The notes: generated by a model not told the origin, from the sequence alone. DNA of 64,000 nt from Okapia johnstoni (GCA_024291935.2 CM044326.1:38458948-38522947); one strand, 5' to 3'; numbered from the stretch's first letter, positions 32,521 through 44,068 are shown. Made by a program: numbers and translations.

Positions 32521-32946
32521 ATAAACTTAATATATAAGAAAGAGTAATCAAAATCCAACTGTAAAGAGAATGATGAACCAATAGCTGAAGTTAGAAAAGT
32601 GACAGAATTTAAAAAGAAAAGCCCAACATCAACTCATCTCGAGCACATTCTATTTCAATTGAAGTTAAAAGCTAAATAAATAAAGAGGATTTCTGGAAAA
32701 CAGAGACATATTCCGAAATTCTGAATGCATTAAAAGATCCCCTAAGCAAAAAAGTCAAATTTGTCATAAAAATTCTCAGTGTGCCTCACCATAACAAACT
32801 TTAAAACTTTTTATCAAATATCATCGAAAACAAAATGAAAATGAAATGCAAGAGAAAGGATATTTGCTATAAACATATCATAGACAATATTAATTGTTAT
32901 CAGAAACAATAGTAAATATTGTATGTTAATATCAGAAGCAATATTA

Positions 32947-33162
32947 AATATTGATTGCCGTCCTGTGCTTAGTCGCTCAGTCATGTCTGACTCTTCGCGA
33001 CCCCATGGACTGTAGTAGCCTGCCAGCCCCTTCTGTCCATGGAGGTTCTCCAGGCAAGAATACCGGAGTGGGTTGCCACGCCCTCCTCCAGGAGATCTTG
33101 GGAAAGAACACAGGTCTCCTTCATTGCAAACGGATTATTTACCATCTGAGTCAATATTAATT
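32947..33162 (-). mobile_element. Bov-tA SINE (inverted) with TSD
   Basis: Inverted SINE (32957-33152): gtcatgtctgactcttcgcg, ggcaagaataccggagtggg. The head is shortened and altered after gagatcttgggaaag. The 10-bp repeats at 32947-32956 and 33153-33162 (aatattgatt / aatattaatt) differ once. Confidence 0.94.
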
Positions 33163-33851
33163 AAACACACACAAACATCTCAAAAGAAAAAAATGGATGG
33201 AGTACATAAGCAAATTAAAGTAAGAGTATATATAAGTGGCCAAATAAATAAAAGCCATCACTGGTTACCAGTAATTTAAAACAGAATGTTAAAGCAGCAA
33301 GGAGCTGGCATTTGTCCTTGATTACCTTGGAGAAGCGTGAGAAGGCAGGGACCTCCCTTCATGGCCACTGGGAGACTCCCAGAGGGAAAGGCCACCGTCA
33401 GCCCGCAGTGCCAGCAGGTTGTAGCATCAACAGCAATATCTGCTGAATCAAAGAAGAACAATTAAACTTCCAGAGATAACATGTTCAAGAAGCTGAAAAT
33501 ATTTACTCAGTTTTTTTCTCAGTAATCTCAATCCTACAAAAGTACCTCCAGGAATGATCATATATTCAGATAAAGATATATGTACAAGAATGTTTTTTGC
33601 AGCATTAGCTGTAATTTAAGCAAACAGAGATAATGAAAATATCTAGTAGAATAAACTGACATCATATGGCAATCTTTTAAAAATTATATTGCCCCTAAGT
33701 ATTTAATGGTATAGGAAAATTATTAATTATTACTGAAAAAAAGAACATGATATTTATATATACATGTCTACATATACACACAGTATTATAAAATATATAT
33801 TTTGAATATACAATGTGAATACATTCAATATATGTGAAATTTAACTATGTG

Positions 33852-33854
<3 letters not shown>

Positions 33855-33894
<40 letters not shown>
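33855..33894. repeat. Perfect (AC)20 microsatellite
   Basis: Forty bases of uninterrupted AC units, followed by ATATAT and a poly(A) stretch. Long perfect CA runs are usually polymorphic. Confidence 0.98.
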
Positions 33895-33900
<6 letters not shown>

Positions 33901-34044
33901 GAAAAAAAAAAAGTTAAGTTTGCTCAGTCCAGTCAAGCCCTCCAAGGGGCACTCTGATTTTCATAGCTCAATTTCTTTATTCCTCAACCTCACTGTAGAG
34001 AAATGAGCTAAAAGAAGTCAAGATCAGCTTATTTGATTTACACG

Positions 34045-34216
34045 TAGGGTAGATAGATTTAGCAAATAAAAATACAGGCTGCCCAGTTAAATTTGCATTT
34101 CAGATACACAATGGGTAAGTATGTCAAAGAGACATACTTCTGCTAAAAAAAATTATTCATTGTGTACCTGAGATTCAAATGTAACTGAGCATCCTGTATT
34201 TTATCTGGTAGCCCTA
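34045..34216. mobile_element. Palindromic MITE-like DNA transposon
   Basis: The left half (agcaaataaaaatacaggct, ccagttaaatttgcatttca, gatacacaatgggtaagtat) pairs with the right half (gacatacttctgct, attcattgtgtacctgagat, catcctgtattttatctggt) over about 70 bases. The outer ends tagggta and agcccta mirror each other. It fits a well-known mammal-wide palindromic MITE; I recall the consensus, not the exact name. Confidence 0.75.
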
Positions 34217-35194
34217 ACAGAAAATGACTGTTTAAAGAGTGGGGGGGAAAAAGCTTCAAGACAGAGCAGAAGGGGATGAAAATGAGGAGAATCCAAGGAA
34301 CCAAGGTTTCCAGTCCTGTCCAGGGAGGTTGAAGGACAGAGGGCAGGGGTGGTCAAGAAGGAGGACAGACTGGGGTAGAGGACAGAGTGTGTGGCCTTAC
34401 AGAGACAGACAGAGACCAAGCGCCTACTGATGAAGGCCTTGACCATTCATTTTTGAATATCAGACATCCTGAAAGAGACATCATACCAAACTAGGCTGCA
34501 AAACGGCCCAGCTAAGCATAAATGACCTAGAAATGCACAGTGAAAAGATTGGCAGGATCAATACAAGCATGCTCAGGAGATGGAGAGAAAGGACTTCTGT
34601 GGGTTTTGTCGGGGTTGTGTCTTTTTTTTTTCTGCATTTGTCCAGATTTTCTGCAATAGGTAGGATTAATTTTGCAAATAGAACAAAGACAGAACCTGAC
34701 CTCAACACGCAAATGTTTGTTGGCTTCACAGGGTGGATCCCACCAGAGAGAGAGGGCCCCCCTGGGTATCCTGGGTCATGATGCCAACTGCCAGACTGCC
34801 CCTGCTGGCCCATAGGTGTTCCTAAGAGAACTGCCTTGCTGTCCATCAGAGTCTGAAACCCGAGTCTGAGGCTTACAGGTGTGAAGAAAGGAGACCCCTG
34901 GAATGGTCACTGCCTATCATATCACTCACTCCCACCCCTCCAAGCCCCTGAAGCTGTCCTTTGCAGAGTGGCCACACCACATTTCTGACCTTTGCTGAGG
35001 GAGAGCCCCCACGCTCAGGCCTGGGGTAACTCCATTCATACGTGTTCATAGTCCAGCCTGCTGCTGCCTCTTGCACACGTGGCCACATCTCAGCTCCATC
35101 TAATTCTCTTCTACCCTTTCCAGTGAATGAAAAGCTTTGTGAGGCATGCTCCATGCACCAGACCTGGTACCAGAGCTTCACCTGTATCACTTCA
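34217..35194. other. No recognised feature
   Basis: Unique DNA. Open frames on both strands (for example 34481-34846 antisense) lack recognised domains. Confidence 0.45.
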
Positions 35195-35330
35195 TTGAAT
35201 CTTTAAACACATAAGGCTATTAGCACTGAGACTCAGTAACTGACCCCAACTCAGCCAGCTCATTAGGTTCTAGAGCTGAGCTTCAAATCCTACCCGGATT
35301 AGCACTAACCACAGTACTGTCTACTGAGTT
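35195..35330 (-). mobile_element. MIR SINE (inverted)
   Basis: gagactcagtaactgacccc, aactcagccagctcattagg and gctgagcttcaaatcctacc follow the reverse MIR core. Confidence 0.6.
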
Positions 35331-35407
35331 GACAGCTATGAAACATCTCCGGCAACTAGTTTTTGAACAAAAGAAAGAAATCAATGTGTCCAGACAAGAG
35401 ATGGGTG

Positions 35408-35662
35408 TTTTCCTGGCCACAGAAGCTCCAGTACTTTGGCCACCTGATGCTAAGAGTCGATTTTTTAGAAAAGACTCTGATGCTTGGAAAGATTGAGGGC
35501 AGGAGGAAAAGCAGGTGACAGAGGATGAGATGGTTGGATGGCATCACTGACTCAATGGACATGAGTTTGCACAAACTCGGGGAGATAGTGAAGGACAGGA
35601 AAGCCTGGTGTGTTGCAGTCCGTGGGGGTCACAAAGAGCTGGACACGAGTGAGCAACTAATC
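35408..35662 (+). mobile_element. BovB 3' end
   Basis: agctccagtactttggccac, ctgatgcttggaaagattga, gatgagatggttggatggca and a tail agctggacacgagtgagcaa. It codes for the degenerate C-terminal [14 protein letters not shown] block of BovB. Strongly 5'-truncated. Confidence 0.92.
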
Positions 35663-35664
35663 CT

Positions 35665-35795
35665 TTGCACTCCAGTATTCCATCCTACATATGTACCGCA
35701 TCCTCTTTATCCATTTATCTGCTGATGGACACTTAGGCTGCTTCTATTCTTGGCAATCATAAATAATGCTGCTAGGACCACTAGGGTGCCTGTAT
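35665..35795 (-). mobile_element. L1 ORF2-end fragment (inverted)
   Basis: ctctttatccatttatctgc, tgatggacacttaggctgct, ataatgctgctaggaccact and ggtgcctgtatctttc match the reverse L1 sequence just upstream of the 3' UTR. Confidence 0.75.
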
Positions 35796-35804
35796 CTTTC
35801 TTTT

Positions 35805-36012
35805 TCTTTTCTTTTTAAAATTTTTATTGCAGTATAGTTGCTTTACAATGGTTTGTTAGTTTCTGCTGAACAGCGAAGTGAATCAATTATATGTATACAT
35901 GTCCCCTCTTTTTGTACTTTCTTCCCATTTAGGTCACCAAAGAGCACTGAGTAGAGTTCCCTGTGCTACACAGTAGGTTCTCATTAGTTATACATTTATC
36001 ATTTTTAGTTTG
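35805..36012 (-). mobile_element. Artiodactyl L1 3' end (inverted)
   Basis: Begins with a T-rich tract (tttcttttctttttaaaatt), then attgcagtatagttgcttta, gtttctgctgaacagcgaag and gttccctgtgctacacagta. Its own poly-T start to the right of the preceding ORF2 piece shows it is a separate insertion. Confidence 0.8.
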
Positions 36013-36584
36013 TTTGTTTGCATGTAGCTTTTTGAATCAGGTCTGGCAACAACGGAAAAGAACCCTTTAGCCCTTGAAATCTCACTCCTCCCCCTACTGG
36101 CCGGTCTGTGATCTACATGGGCAGCAGCTGCCCGGACACTCTGGGTCTTTGTGACAATTTTCTCATGCCTACTCAAAATGGTTGTTTTTTATTTTCATCT
36201 CAATTCATTTTCTCCTCTTGAAATACACCCTACCTCGGATAGCCCAATTGTCTTCTGCGTCTGGTCAACCTTCTCCTGCTTCTGTAAAGCTGTCCCTGGC
36301 TCCCTGTGTAAAGGAGTCAGGTTTTCCTGTATCCCATGGCCCCTGGTATGTGCTTCTGGGACCCTCTCATAATACCAGTGTTCAATTATTAAGGGCCTAC
36401 TACGTGACAATCAGTTCTTGCCACTGAACCCTCATGAGGCTCCAGGTCAAGGATAGAGACAGGAGTCCCAACCAGTCTGGCCTCATGCCTAGCCCTGGCC
36501 ATTTCCCTCCAGGCACGCTGGTCACCAGCCACATGGTCATGCCCTGCAGTTGTCTCAGTATATATAAGCTGGCCTGGGCCCCCA
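36013..36584. other. Unassigned
   Basis: 36385-36440 contains ttaagggcctactacgtgac, which hints at a short inverted MIR. Otherwise unique. It ends with gtctcagta-tatataagctgg (36552-36572), which recurs beyond the next BovB. Confidence 0.4.
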
Positions 36585-37050
36585 AAGGTCTGTCCAGTCA
36601 AGGCTACGATTTTTCCAGTAGTCATGTATGGATGTGAGAGTTGGACTGTAAAGAAAGCTGAGCGCCGAAGAATTGATGCTTTTGAACTGTGGTGTTGGAG
36701 AAGACTCTTGAGAGTCCCTTGGACTGCAAGGAGATCCAACCAGTCCATCCTAAAGGAGATCAGTCCTGGGAGTTCATTGGAAGGACTGATGCTGAAGCTG
36801 AAACTCCAATACTCTGGCCACCTGATGCGAAGAAACGATTCATTGTAAAAGACCCTGATGCTGGGAAAGATTGAAGGCAGGAGGAGAAGGGGACGACAGA
36901 GGATGAGATGGTTGGATGGCATTACCGACTTGATGGACATGAGTTTGGGTGGACTCCGGGAGTTGATGATGGACAGGGAGGCCTGGCGTGCTACGGTTAA
37001 TGGGGTCACAAAGAGTCAGACACGACTGAGCGACTGAACTGAACTGAACT
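36585..37050 (+). mobile_element. BovB 3' end
   Basis: Well-preserved sense copy: gtagtcatgtatggatgtga, gaattgatgcttttgaactg, gagatccaaccagtccatcc, gatgagatggttggatggca, and a tail gacacgactgagcgactgaa with a (GAACT)n end. Frames cover the MYGCESWTVKKAERRRIDAF block. The 206-codon antisense frame (36389-37009) is an artefact. Confidence 0.95.
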
Positions 37051-38879
37051 GTGCCCCCAGGAGGAAGTGAGATATAAGTCTCAGTATATAAGCTGGTGCC
37101 CCACTTGGGCACCATGAACCTGCTCCATGCCAGGTGTCTCAGCACCGGGCACTAAGTTTGGAGACACTCCCTAAAGGCTGAAGAATTAAACAAAGAGCAA
37201 AAAGTGGAAGGAAGGAAGGGATGGAGGAGGAGCCAGAGACTGAGTGTTTGGAATGTTTTTAGTAACCCCCTCCCCTGCCTGCCTCCACTCCACCCTGGGG
37301 TGTTGGAAGGAAGCCCCCGGGGCACCTAGCCTTGGCCCTGCGGTCTCCCAAGTGTGGAAAGCAGCACCTTGGAAGGGGAGGGGGCTCTGAGTCCAGTCTC
37401 CTCCCACACCGGGGTCGCCACACTGCATGGAGGGGCCAACACAGCCATTAAGTCTCTTTGGACCTCCCTGTCCCCGAGCCAAGTCCTCTGACAAAGAGAT
37501 GAAATAAATCATCTTGGCAGAGAAGCTTTCCCATAACCGATGGGATGCTGGAGACTTGGAAAGTCACTCAAGGAAAATCTACCTCTCTCCATTCTCCTAA
37601 AAACATCATTAGCCTTCATTTAAGTCAAGTAGGGAGTAGAAGGGGCAGTCATTTCAGGAAATCTGAGTGACGATTGTCTAATCCCATTTAGGGATACGTT
37701 GAGCAATGACTTATAGATCATGAGAGATTTAAAATTCTTTGGTCAGTCTGGAGCTAAAGGCTTTTTATGGGGGAAAGAATGAGTAATTCAGTGTGGACCA
37801 TCTAGCTTTTCATAAGCTTTTATTCATGATTTGTTGGACTCAGATAACATAAATTTTGCGACCAATCTATTAACAACTTAAATTGGAACCTGGTTTCCCT
37901 GCTCTGCACGTAGCATTCAGGAACAAGTGTAAAAGCCAAAGGATCAATAATTCCTATTTGGTATAGTATCCGAGGTAAGCAAACACGACTGCGATATTTC
38001 TATTTATTGAATATCATGTCAACAAATTGCCATTTCAAGGATAATAAAACAAGTTACATTCAACGTCAAGGTTGCTTATCTATACGAAGGGTGCACAGTA
38101 TATTTCACTTTAAAAAAAATGCAGTCAGGTTCTTTATTTAAAATAATCCATGTTTTGATCCACTCTGTCAAGTAAAAATAATTTTCCATTGAATCTGTCA
38201 GCTGTCGAATTACATTACATCCTATAAAATGGACAGCAGCTTCAGGAAGGAAAACATGGTGTTTGTTTTGTTTAGTTCCCCCCCCCCATTTATTGAGTGA
38301 AGCGTGAGTTTATACAAGGTATTGACGTAAACAAGGATGTTAAAAAAATATATAGCAAGGAAAGCAATGGCTAAATTTACCAGATGAGGAAGAAACATAG
38401 CTGCAGAATTATTTCCAACCTATAGTTCTCAAACACAGCGTGAAAAGCCTGAAAAAAATGAAATTTTAGTCATTAGAACCTGACAGCTTCCAGTCATAAT
38501 ATGCTGACATGTACAACTGGAATGAAGAGGTTCTACTGGTGGAATGAACGTTAATTTTTTTTTAAGGCAAATCATTTATTTCAGCTGCATGAATCACAGC
38601 ATGACTGCAGATCACTGGACACTTATAAATGTCATCATACAACCTTCTGAGGCTTTGTGTTTCTTCTTAAGTAGATTCCACTTACAGACACTAATTAGTG
38701 GCTGGATTGGAAGCACTTTCTGGGAGACAAAACAAAGTAGGTCTGTCCAGAATGGAAAGAGGTGTCCAGGATCTCCGCAGAAGGATCGAGACCACTGGGA
38801 CCCTGTCATCTGGGGCCTGGCTAAAGCGATTTTGAGTTTTCATTGATCCAACTTTTCCAGGAGGGATCACAGCCTCCTC
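37051..38879. other. No recognised feature
   Basis: Unique-looking. A GGAA-type purine patch lies at about 37205-37225 and a nine-base poly(C) near 38279. Nothing gene-like. Confidence 0.45.
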
Positions 38880-38985
38880 CCATTCATTCATCATTGACAA
38901 GTACTTACTGGGTGCACCAGGCACCAGACACCATCCCTACAGCAACACAGAGAAGACCAAGACTTCTCTCTCCTTCTGGAGGTGG
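38880..38985 (-). mobile_element. L2 LINE 3' end (inverted)
   Basis: cccattcattcatcattgac, aagtacttactgggtgcacc, aggcaccagacaccatccct and gcaacacagagaagaccaag match the reverse L2 terminus. Confidence 0.6.
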
Positions 38986-39189
38986 GGGATTAAACACCCA
39001 TGCAGACAAATTCTTGGCACTGAAGATGATCAAATTTGATGAGCAGAAGCCTCCCCTGGCATGAGCCAAAACACGGGGGTCAGGTCACTTGGATTCAAAT
39101 CCCAGGAACTGCAGAGAAAAGCTGTGTGGCCCCAGCCAAGGAAAGTAACCTTGCTGTCTTCCTCTGTCAAATTGTTACTGAAATCAAGC

Positions 39190-39340
39190 CTCAGCATGAA
39201 GCCAAGCCAACCTTGATCTTGGACTTCTAGCCTCCAGAATTTGGAGGAAATAAATGTCTGTCGTTTAAGCCCACCCCCATCCCCAGCCACACCAGTTTAT
39301 GGTACTTAGTTACAGCAGCCTTGGCAAGCTAATATAGATT
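39190..39340 (+). mobile_element. MaLR (MLT1-like) LTR 3' end
   Basis: gatcttggacttctagcctc, cagaatttggaggaaataaa, cgtttaagcccaccccc and tggtacttagttacagcagc, then a gctaatata end. This is the canonical polyadenylation end of a non-coding mammalian LTR. No viral genes. Confidence 0.75.
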
Positions 39341-41049
39341 TTTTAAAGATTCTGTAGATACTTCTGCAGGGCCCAACAGGTAGAGAATCTCTCAGTTTCA
39401 CTTGAAAAGGAAGGTGTTGGATGAAGTCTTCAATGAGTGACTTTCTGTGACAGATCAAATGATGAGCTGCAACTTGCCCTTCCCCCAGCAAAGGAGTTTC
39501 ACAAGAAACCAGACAACAGATTAGTGAGAAAAGTGTGGTTTCTGTACATCAAGGATTCTAGGGTGGGGAAAAGGGGGAAGCTAAAGATTAAATTAGTCAT
39601 CACAAACTAGCCTCCCAGAGTTGTCATGGGGATGGCCAAGAGAATATGTCGCAAATTGGAAATTTGCATAAATACACCCAATTCTAACTTAAAAAATAAG
39701 TCAACAACTTAGACATATGGACCCCCATTCTATAGGGCACTATTCTGAAGCTCTATAGTGGGGAAAACGCCTTCCTAGCACCCCCTGCCCATGAGCCTGT
39801 CACCGATCAGGTTCCTGACCTTAGAAACTGATCAGAGACCAGATAAGAAATTCAGGCAAGGCTTCATTGAGACCTTTGCTACAGCAGGAGTTGGGGGGTG
39901 GGGGAGGGCAAAAACCAGGAACAGGTTCCCTAGCTTTGCTCTCTGAGAGGGACTAGCAGGGACCTTACATGAGATGAGGGTAGGGGCTGAGTCCGAGAGT
40001 CAGGCTGGAGAGATGGCTTAACTGGTTTGCCCACCCCTTTGGTGGTGCTGTGTGCAGGGGACAATTGTGGTACCCTGCTTTTGCTCCCAGCTCTTCAAAA
40101 GTGATAGTTTGGGAGGGAGGGTTGCTCTTTTCATATATTATTGTCCATAATTTGCCCCAACTGCTCACATGCACAGTTATTGTTAGTCGCTTGTAGGTTC
40201 TTTGTATTGTGTTGCTCAGGAGAGGTGTGTCCAGGCACAAGCACTGCAGCAGAGGGTCCCAGGTCCCAGCTTGTCTCATGCCCACTTAAACAGGAGTGGC
40301 AAGAGAATCGGGGTCGCTCTACCCTGCACTGTGGGGTGATGAGACAGTGGGGGATCCCGGAAGTGGTCTTTGACAAAAAGCCTTCGAGAGAGTTTGGAGA
40401 CCCAGAGCATGGAGCAGGAAGGGAGAATCAGGGGATGAGGAAACCAGCTTAGGGGAAGGCTAGGAACAGGACAGGCGGGCAGGGGAGGGGGTCAGGTCTC
40501 CGGAATGAGGCCGCCGTTTGGAGTCCTTTAATTTGCATTCTTCCTAACAGTCTCCACCACAGAGCCCTGAGAGGCGGGTTAAGTCATTTATAGGGTGATT
40601 AATTTTCTTGCAAGGGATGTAGGCCTATTCCCGAAGGCCTCACATAATTCAAAACTAGCACAATTCAAGATTAATTCTCTGGAGGAGGAAATGTAAAGCA
40701 GGGTTCTCATTCTTTCGAAATCTGTGCATAAGCGAAAACTATTAACACATGATATATCACGATTTTGGATTTGCCTGATTCAGATTCGCAGACACCACTA
40801 CCAAAACACCCTGTCCATATTCTAGAGCCAGGGGAGCTGATTAGCAAGGACAAAGAGAAACTCTGCATGCTTAAATGGGCCAGAACCAATACACTCAAAA
40901 CCAGACCACCTCCACGGGGAGCTTCCCATGGCCCAGACCCTGGCTAGGTCTTTCCCAAGGCAACTGAGAAGTGCTCAGCTCCCCTCGGACAAGTCGGGGT
41001 TTTCTGAAGACCTGTGATGAGACAAGATGACTTAATGGCCACCATTTCA
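39341..41049. other. Mostly unique; possible unnamed old LTR at about 39.8-40.4 kb
   Basis: 39830-40450 has an LTR-like feel (caggcaaggcttcattgaga, G-rich runs near 39892), but I can neither name it nor find its ends. No gene seen. Confidence 0.35.
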
Positions 41050-41295
41050 TCTTGGACTTGAGACAGACATGGGTTCAAGTTCCGGTTCAACTGCAGAGTC
41101 TTGGGTATACATAAAAATAACTCTTATGCCTCTTAGTCTCGCTGATTGTAAAATAGCAAAACTAATAGTCATAGTAATAACATCTGATTCAGAGGGGTAC
41201 CTCAGGGCTCAACAAGATAATGCATATCAAACACACCCTTTTGTGCCTGGTACATGTATGTGCTCAGTAAATACTAGCTTGTATCATTATTCATT
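41050..41295 (+). mobile_element. MIR SINE
   Basis: Sense MIR: gacatgggttcaagttccgg, ttatgcctcttagtctcgct, gattgtaaaatagcaaaact and gtatgtgctcagtaaatact cover almost the full element. Confidence 0.8.
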
Positions 41296-41564
41296 TGGAC
41301 CTCTACCAGCTCTTACCATTTCTGTCTGTTGACATAAGTATTTACCATGCCCACTTCATGAGCAAAGAGCTGGGATGTCAGAGAGATAGAAGGTTAGGTT
41401 GGTTTTTAAAACTAGTAAGAGGACAGGAAGGAGAGAGGAACCAAAGTCTTTCTGGCTTCAGTGACTTCACTCACACTTTCCTGTCCAAAAACATCAGGAG
41501 TAGACAGACCATCCCAAGGGTTTGGAACCATGGGGAGGATTGGGCCCCTGTGGCCACCATGAAA

Positions 41565-41867
41565 GTGAAAGTGAAAGTCCCTCAGTCGTGTCTGACTCTC
41601 TGTAACCCCATGGACTCTATAGTCCAGGCCAGAATACTGGAGTGGGGAGCCTTTCCCTCCTCCAGGGGATCTTCCCAACCCAGGGATGGAACCCAGGTCT
41701 CCCGCATTACAGGCAAATTCTTTACAAGCTGAGCCACAAGGGAAGCCCAAGTATACTGCAATGGGTAGCCATTCCCTTCTCCAGGGGATCTTCCCAACCC
41801 AGGGATCGAACCCAGGTCTCCTGCACTACAGGCAGATTCTTTACCAGCTGAGCCACCAGGGAAGCCC
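41565..41867 (-). mobile_element. Bov-A2-type dimeric SINE (inverted)
   Basis: Starts gtgaaagtgaaagtccctca and contains two head units, the first ending gccacaagggaagccc (near 41748), the second gccaccagggaagccc. Both gatcttcccaacccaggga blocks are intact. Among the better-preserved SINEs here. Confidence 0.95.
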
Positions 41868-42744
41868 ATACTTTCTCCCAAAGTTGGTACCAGCAGGACT
41901 GCTTAACACGGATGTGTTTCCTAGATGCTGCTGGCACTCCGATAACGCTGGGACATTATGTGCTGTAAAAACAGAACATCTTTGCTTACCAGGGGCTTAT
42001 AAAAATAATTGAGATCCAGCCTGGCCTCTGTCACTAGTAATTTATCGCATCGCTCCTCTTTTTGTTAATGTGGTTTACGTGAGTCAAACGCATTCTATGT
42101 AAATTAAGAAGCATGTTCGGCTTCAAGTTGAGAAGTGACAGGCCTAGGTGTGAATAAGATATTTTCAAATTTTTCAAATCCCGTATGGAGGCAGGTGATA
42201 TATTTGTGATGGGAGCAGACAGCGCTCAGAATGAGAAGGCGGGAGACCCTCCAGTGGGAGAAACCAAGGGGTAGGTTCTCAGCAGCCCCTGCTGCCTGCC
42301 CGTGTAGCCTCAGCTGGCCTCTGAGTCCGTCACCACGCCCCTCAAATTGCATCTTCTGCCTTCACTGCCACTTGACTCACATCAGAGGTATTTTATCATA
42401 GTGATTTTTAATCTCTTGGACAATATTATAAATTTCTTTAGGTTGGGGACTGCCATGAAATCTTAATCATTTGTTCATTCAGATATTCAACGAATATGTA
42501 ATATGCCTAATGAATATATATATTAATCACTGAACTGATCCACAATCAGGGGGCCTTCAGTGAAATGCGCTAGATCTTAATGAGATCTGTTGTCCAGCCT
42601 ATAGGTCATCTGGGAGCTGTTCACCTCACACTTCTGTACATTGTCCATCCCTCCCACCTCCTGTGTAGATAGTCAGGTGGCCCTTCATTAAGGGCCCTTT
42701 GCATTTATCATTTACTGCGAACCTTTACAAGACCTTCATTAGCT
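41868..42744. other. No recognised feature
   Basis: Unique DNA. The edge near 42470 (tgttcattcagatattcaac) may be a short inverted L2 remnant. Confidence 0.4.
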
Positions 42745-42885
42745 AACATTTTGGAATGCCTTTGAATTGCCAGACACTGTTTCATCCAGACTAACCTGCT
42801 TAATCCTTATAACAACCCAAGGAGAACACCATGATATTCCTATGGTGCAGATGGGAAAGCCGAAGACAGATGGATTTTCACCTGC
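42745..42885 (-). mobile_element. MIR SINE (inverted)
   Basis: ttgccagacactgtttcatc, ctgcttaatccttataacaa and tggtgcagatgggaaagccg match the reverse MIR 3' half and core. Confidence 0.65.
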
Positions 42886-42909
42886 TACATAATAATTGAC
42901 CACAAAGGG

Positions 42910-43025
42910 CAGCAAGATTGTTCATTCATTTCTTTAAGGAAATATTTAGCCAGAGTCTGCTGTTTCCTGGGTGGATCCTGTCCACAGAAATTCAGAGGAC
43001 CACAGACACAGGGGCACAGAGATGA
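42910..43025 (-). mobile_element. L2 LINE fragment (inverted)
   Basis: gttcattcatttctttaagg, aaatatttagccagagtctg and ggggcacagagatgactaag suggest a diverged L2 terminus. Confidence 0.5.
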
Positions 43026-43221
43026 CTAAGTCATGGGCCCCACCTTCTCACCCTGACCTTCAACGCCCAGCATGATCTGATGCCTGCTCCACTCCAGCTG
43101 AGTCTTGCACCACTTGCCTCTGTCTGGAAGTTCTTGGAGGCATCCAGCTTATTAGAAAAACCATCATGCCTCAAGAAGACATTCCTCCATTTATTTTGAG
43201 CACGTTTATGTGCCAGGCAGG

Positions 43222-43432
43222 GCTTCCTAGCTGGAGCTAGTGGTAAAGAATCTGCCTCCCAATGCAGGAGACACAAGAGGCGTGGGTCTTGATCCCTGGG
43301 TGGGGAAGATCCCCTGGAGGAGGAAATGGCAACCCACTCCAGTATTCTTGCCTGGAGAATCCCATGGACAGAGGAGCCTGATAGGCAAGAGTCCATGGGG
43401 GTCACAAAGAGTGGGACACGGCTGAGCATGAA
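43222..43432 (+). mobile_element. Bov-tA SINE
   Basis: Sense SINE: gggcttcctagctggagcta, tccctgggtggggaagatcc, ccagtattcttgcctggaga, ending ggctgagcatgaacacacac. Confidence 0.94.
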
Positions 43433-43649
43433 CACACACATGCGTGTCGGGCTCTGAGAGAGACCGCCAGCGATTTTTTCAAAAAGCACCCATATAGGTA
43501 AAGACAGTGTTGAATTGAATAATTCAGGGAATGTACAATATGTCTCCTGTGGAAATGGCCTTGCAGCTGGTGCTCCTGTAGAAGAAGCCTTAGAACTCAT
43601 CATGGAGGAGAGAAGGAGAGGTTTTTTTTGTTGTGTTTTGTTTTCCCCA

Positions 43650-43751
43650 TTAATTCACTTGCCCATTGATTCAACACCTGTGTATTGAGCATCTTCCATC
43701 CTTATCATGGAAGTCATAAAGGATACAGAACAAAAAACACTGTCTCATCAA
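43650..43751 (-). mobile_element. L2 LINE fragment (inverted)
   Basis: gcccattgattcaacacctg, tgtattgagcatcttccatc and gatacagaacaaaaaacact fit the reverse L2 end. It serves as host for the next L1 insertion. Confidence 0.5.
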
Positions 43752-43916
43752 GAAATACAAGTACATAATAATCTAAATGGGAAAAGAATTTAGAAAAGAA
43801 TGGATATGTGTATGTGCATAACTGAATCACTTTGATGAACACCTGAAACTAACACAACATTGTCAATCAATTCCAGTCCAATAGAAAATTTAAAAAAAAT
43901 TAAAAGATATACAAGT
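43752..43916 (+). mobile_element. Artiodactyl L1 3' end with TSD
   Basis: The insert (43763-43905) contains gcataactgaatcactttga, cacctgaaactaacacaaca and an A-rich tail. The 11-bp repeats gaaatacaagt (43752-43762) and gatatacaagt (43906-43916) differ once. Confidence 0.88.
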
Positions 43917-44068
43917 GCAAAATTCAGAGAATACTTAGTTGACTGACCAATTGGAAGGAACTGATCAGAAGAATAACAAGAGACTAGAGGAATCTGCCCT
44001 CATATTATGGGGTGGATTCTCGGGGAAAGTTTTGCTGAGGAACCAAGGCTAGATTTGACGCTTGCAGG

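Larger units (their letters stand above)
30360..33840 (+). mobile_element. Degraded old L1/HAL1-like body (discontinuous)
   Basis: A-rich sense strand with scattered L1 landmarks: gtcaagaattttatatccag (near 30388), gggatataaggaaggcataa (near 31404), ggttagtgcaaggacacccc (near 31679, the region before the reverse-transcriptase core), tatatgtacaagaatgtttt and gcagcattagctgtaattt (near 33578-33617, toward the 3' end). No long frame survives. A SINE interrupts it at 32957-33152. More than one copy may be present. Confidence 0.5.

Noticed and set aside
36558..36575. TATA-like tatataagct as a promoter
   Set aside because: It is one copy of a direct repeat flanking BovB, with no CpG, initiator or transcript support.
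36389..37009. 206-codon antisense frame
   Set aside because: Lies mostly opposite a BovB 3' end. The same artefact recurs opposite the copy at 47.2 kb.
39190..39340. Complete endogenous retrovirus around the LTRs at 39, 52, 55 and 57 kb
   Set aside because: The LTRs are of different types and orientations, with no gag/pol/env-like sequence between them. They are solo remnants.
43031..43603. 190-codon antisense frame
   Set aside because: Crosses the sense Bov-tA SINE at 43222-43432. Nothing else in it is recognisable.
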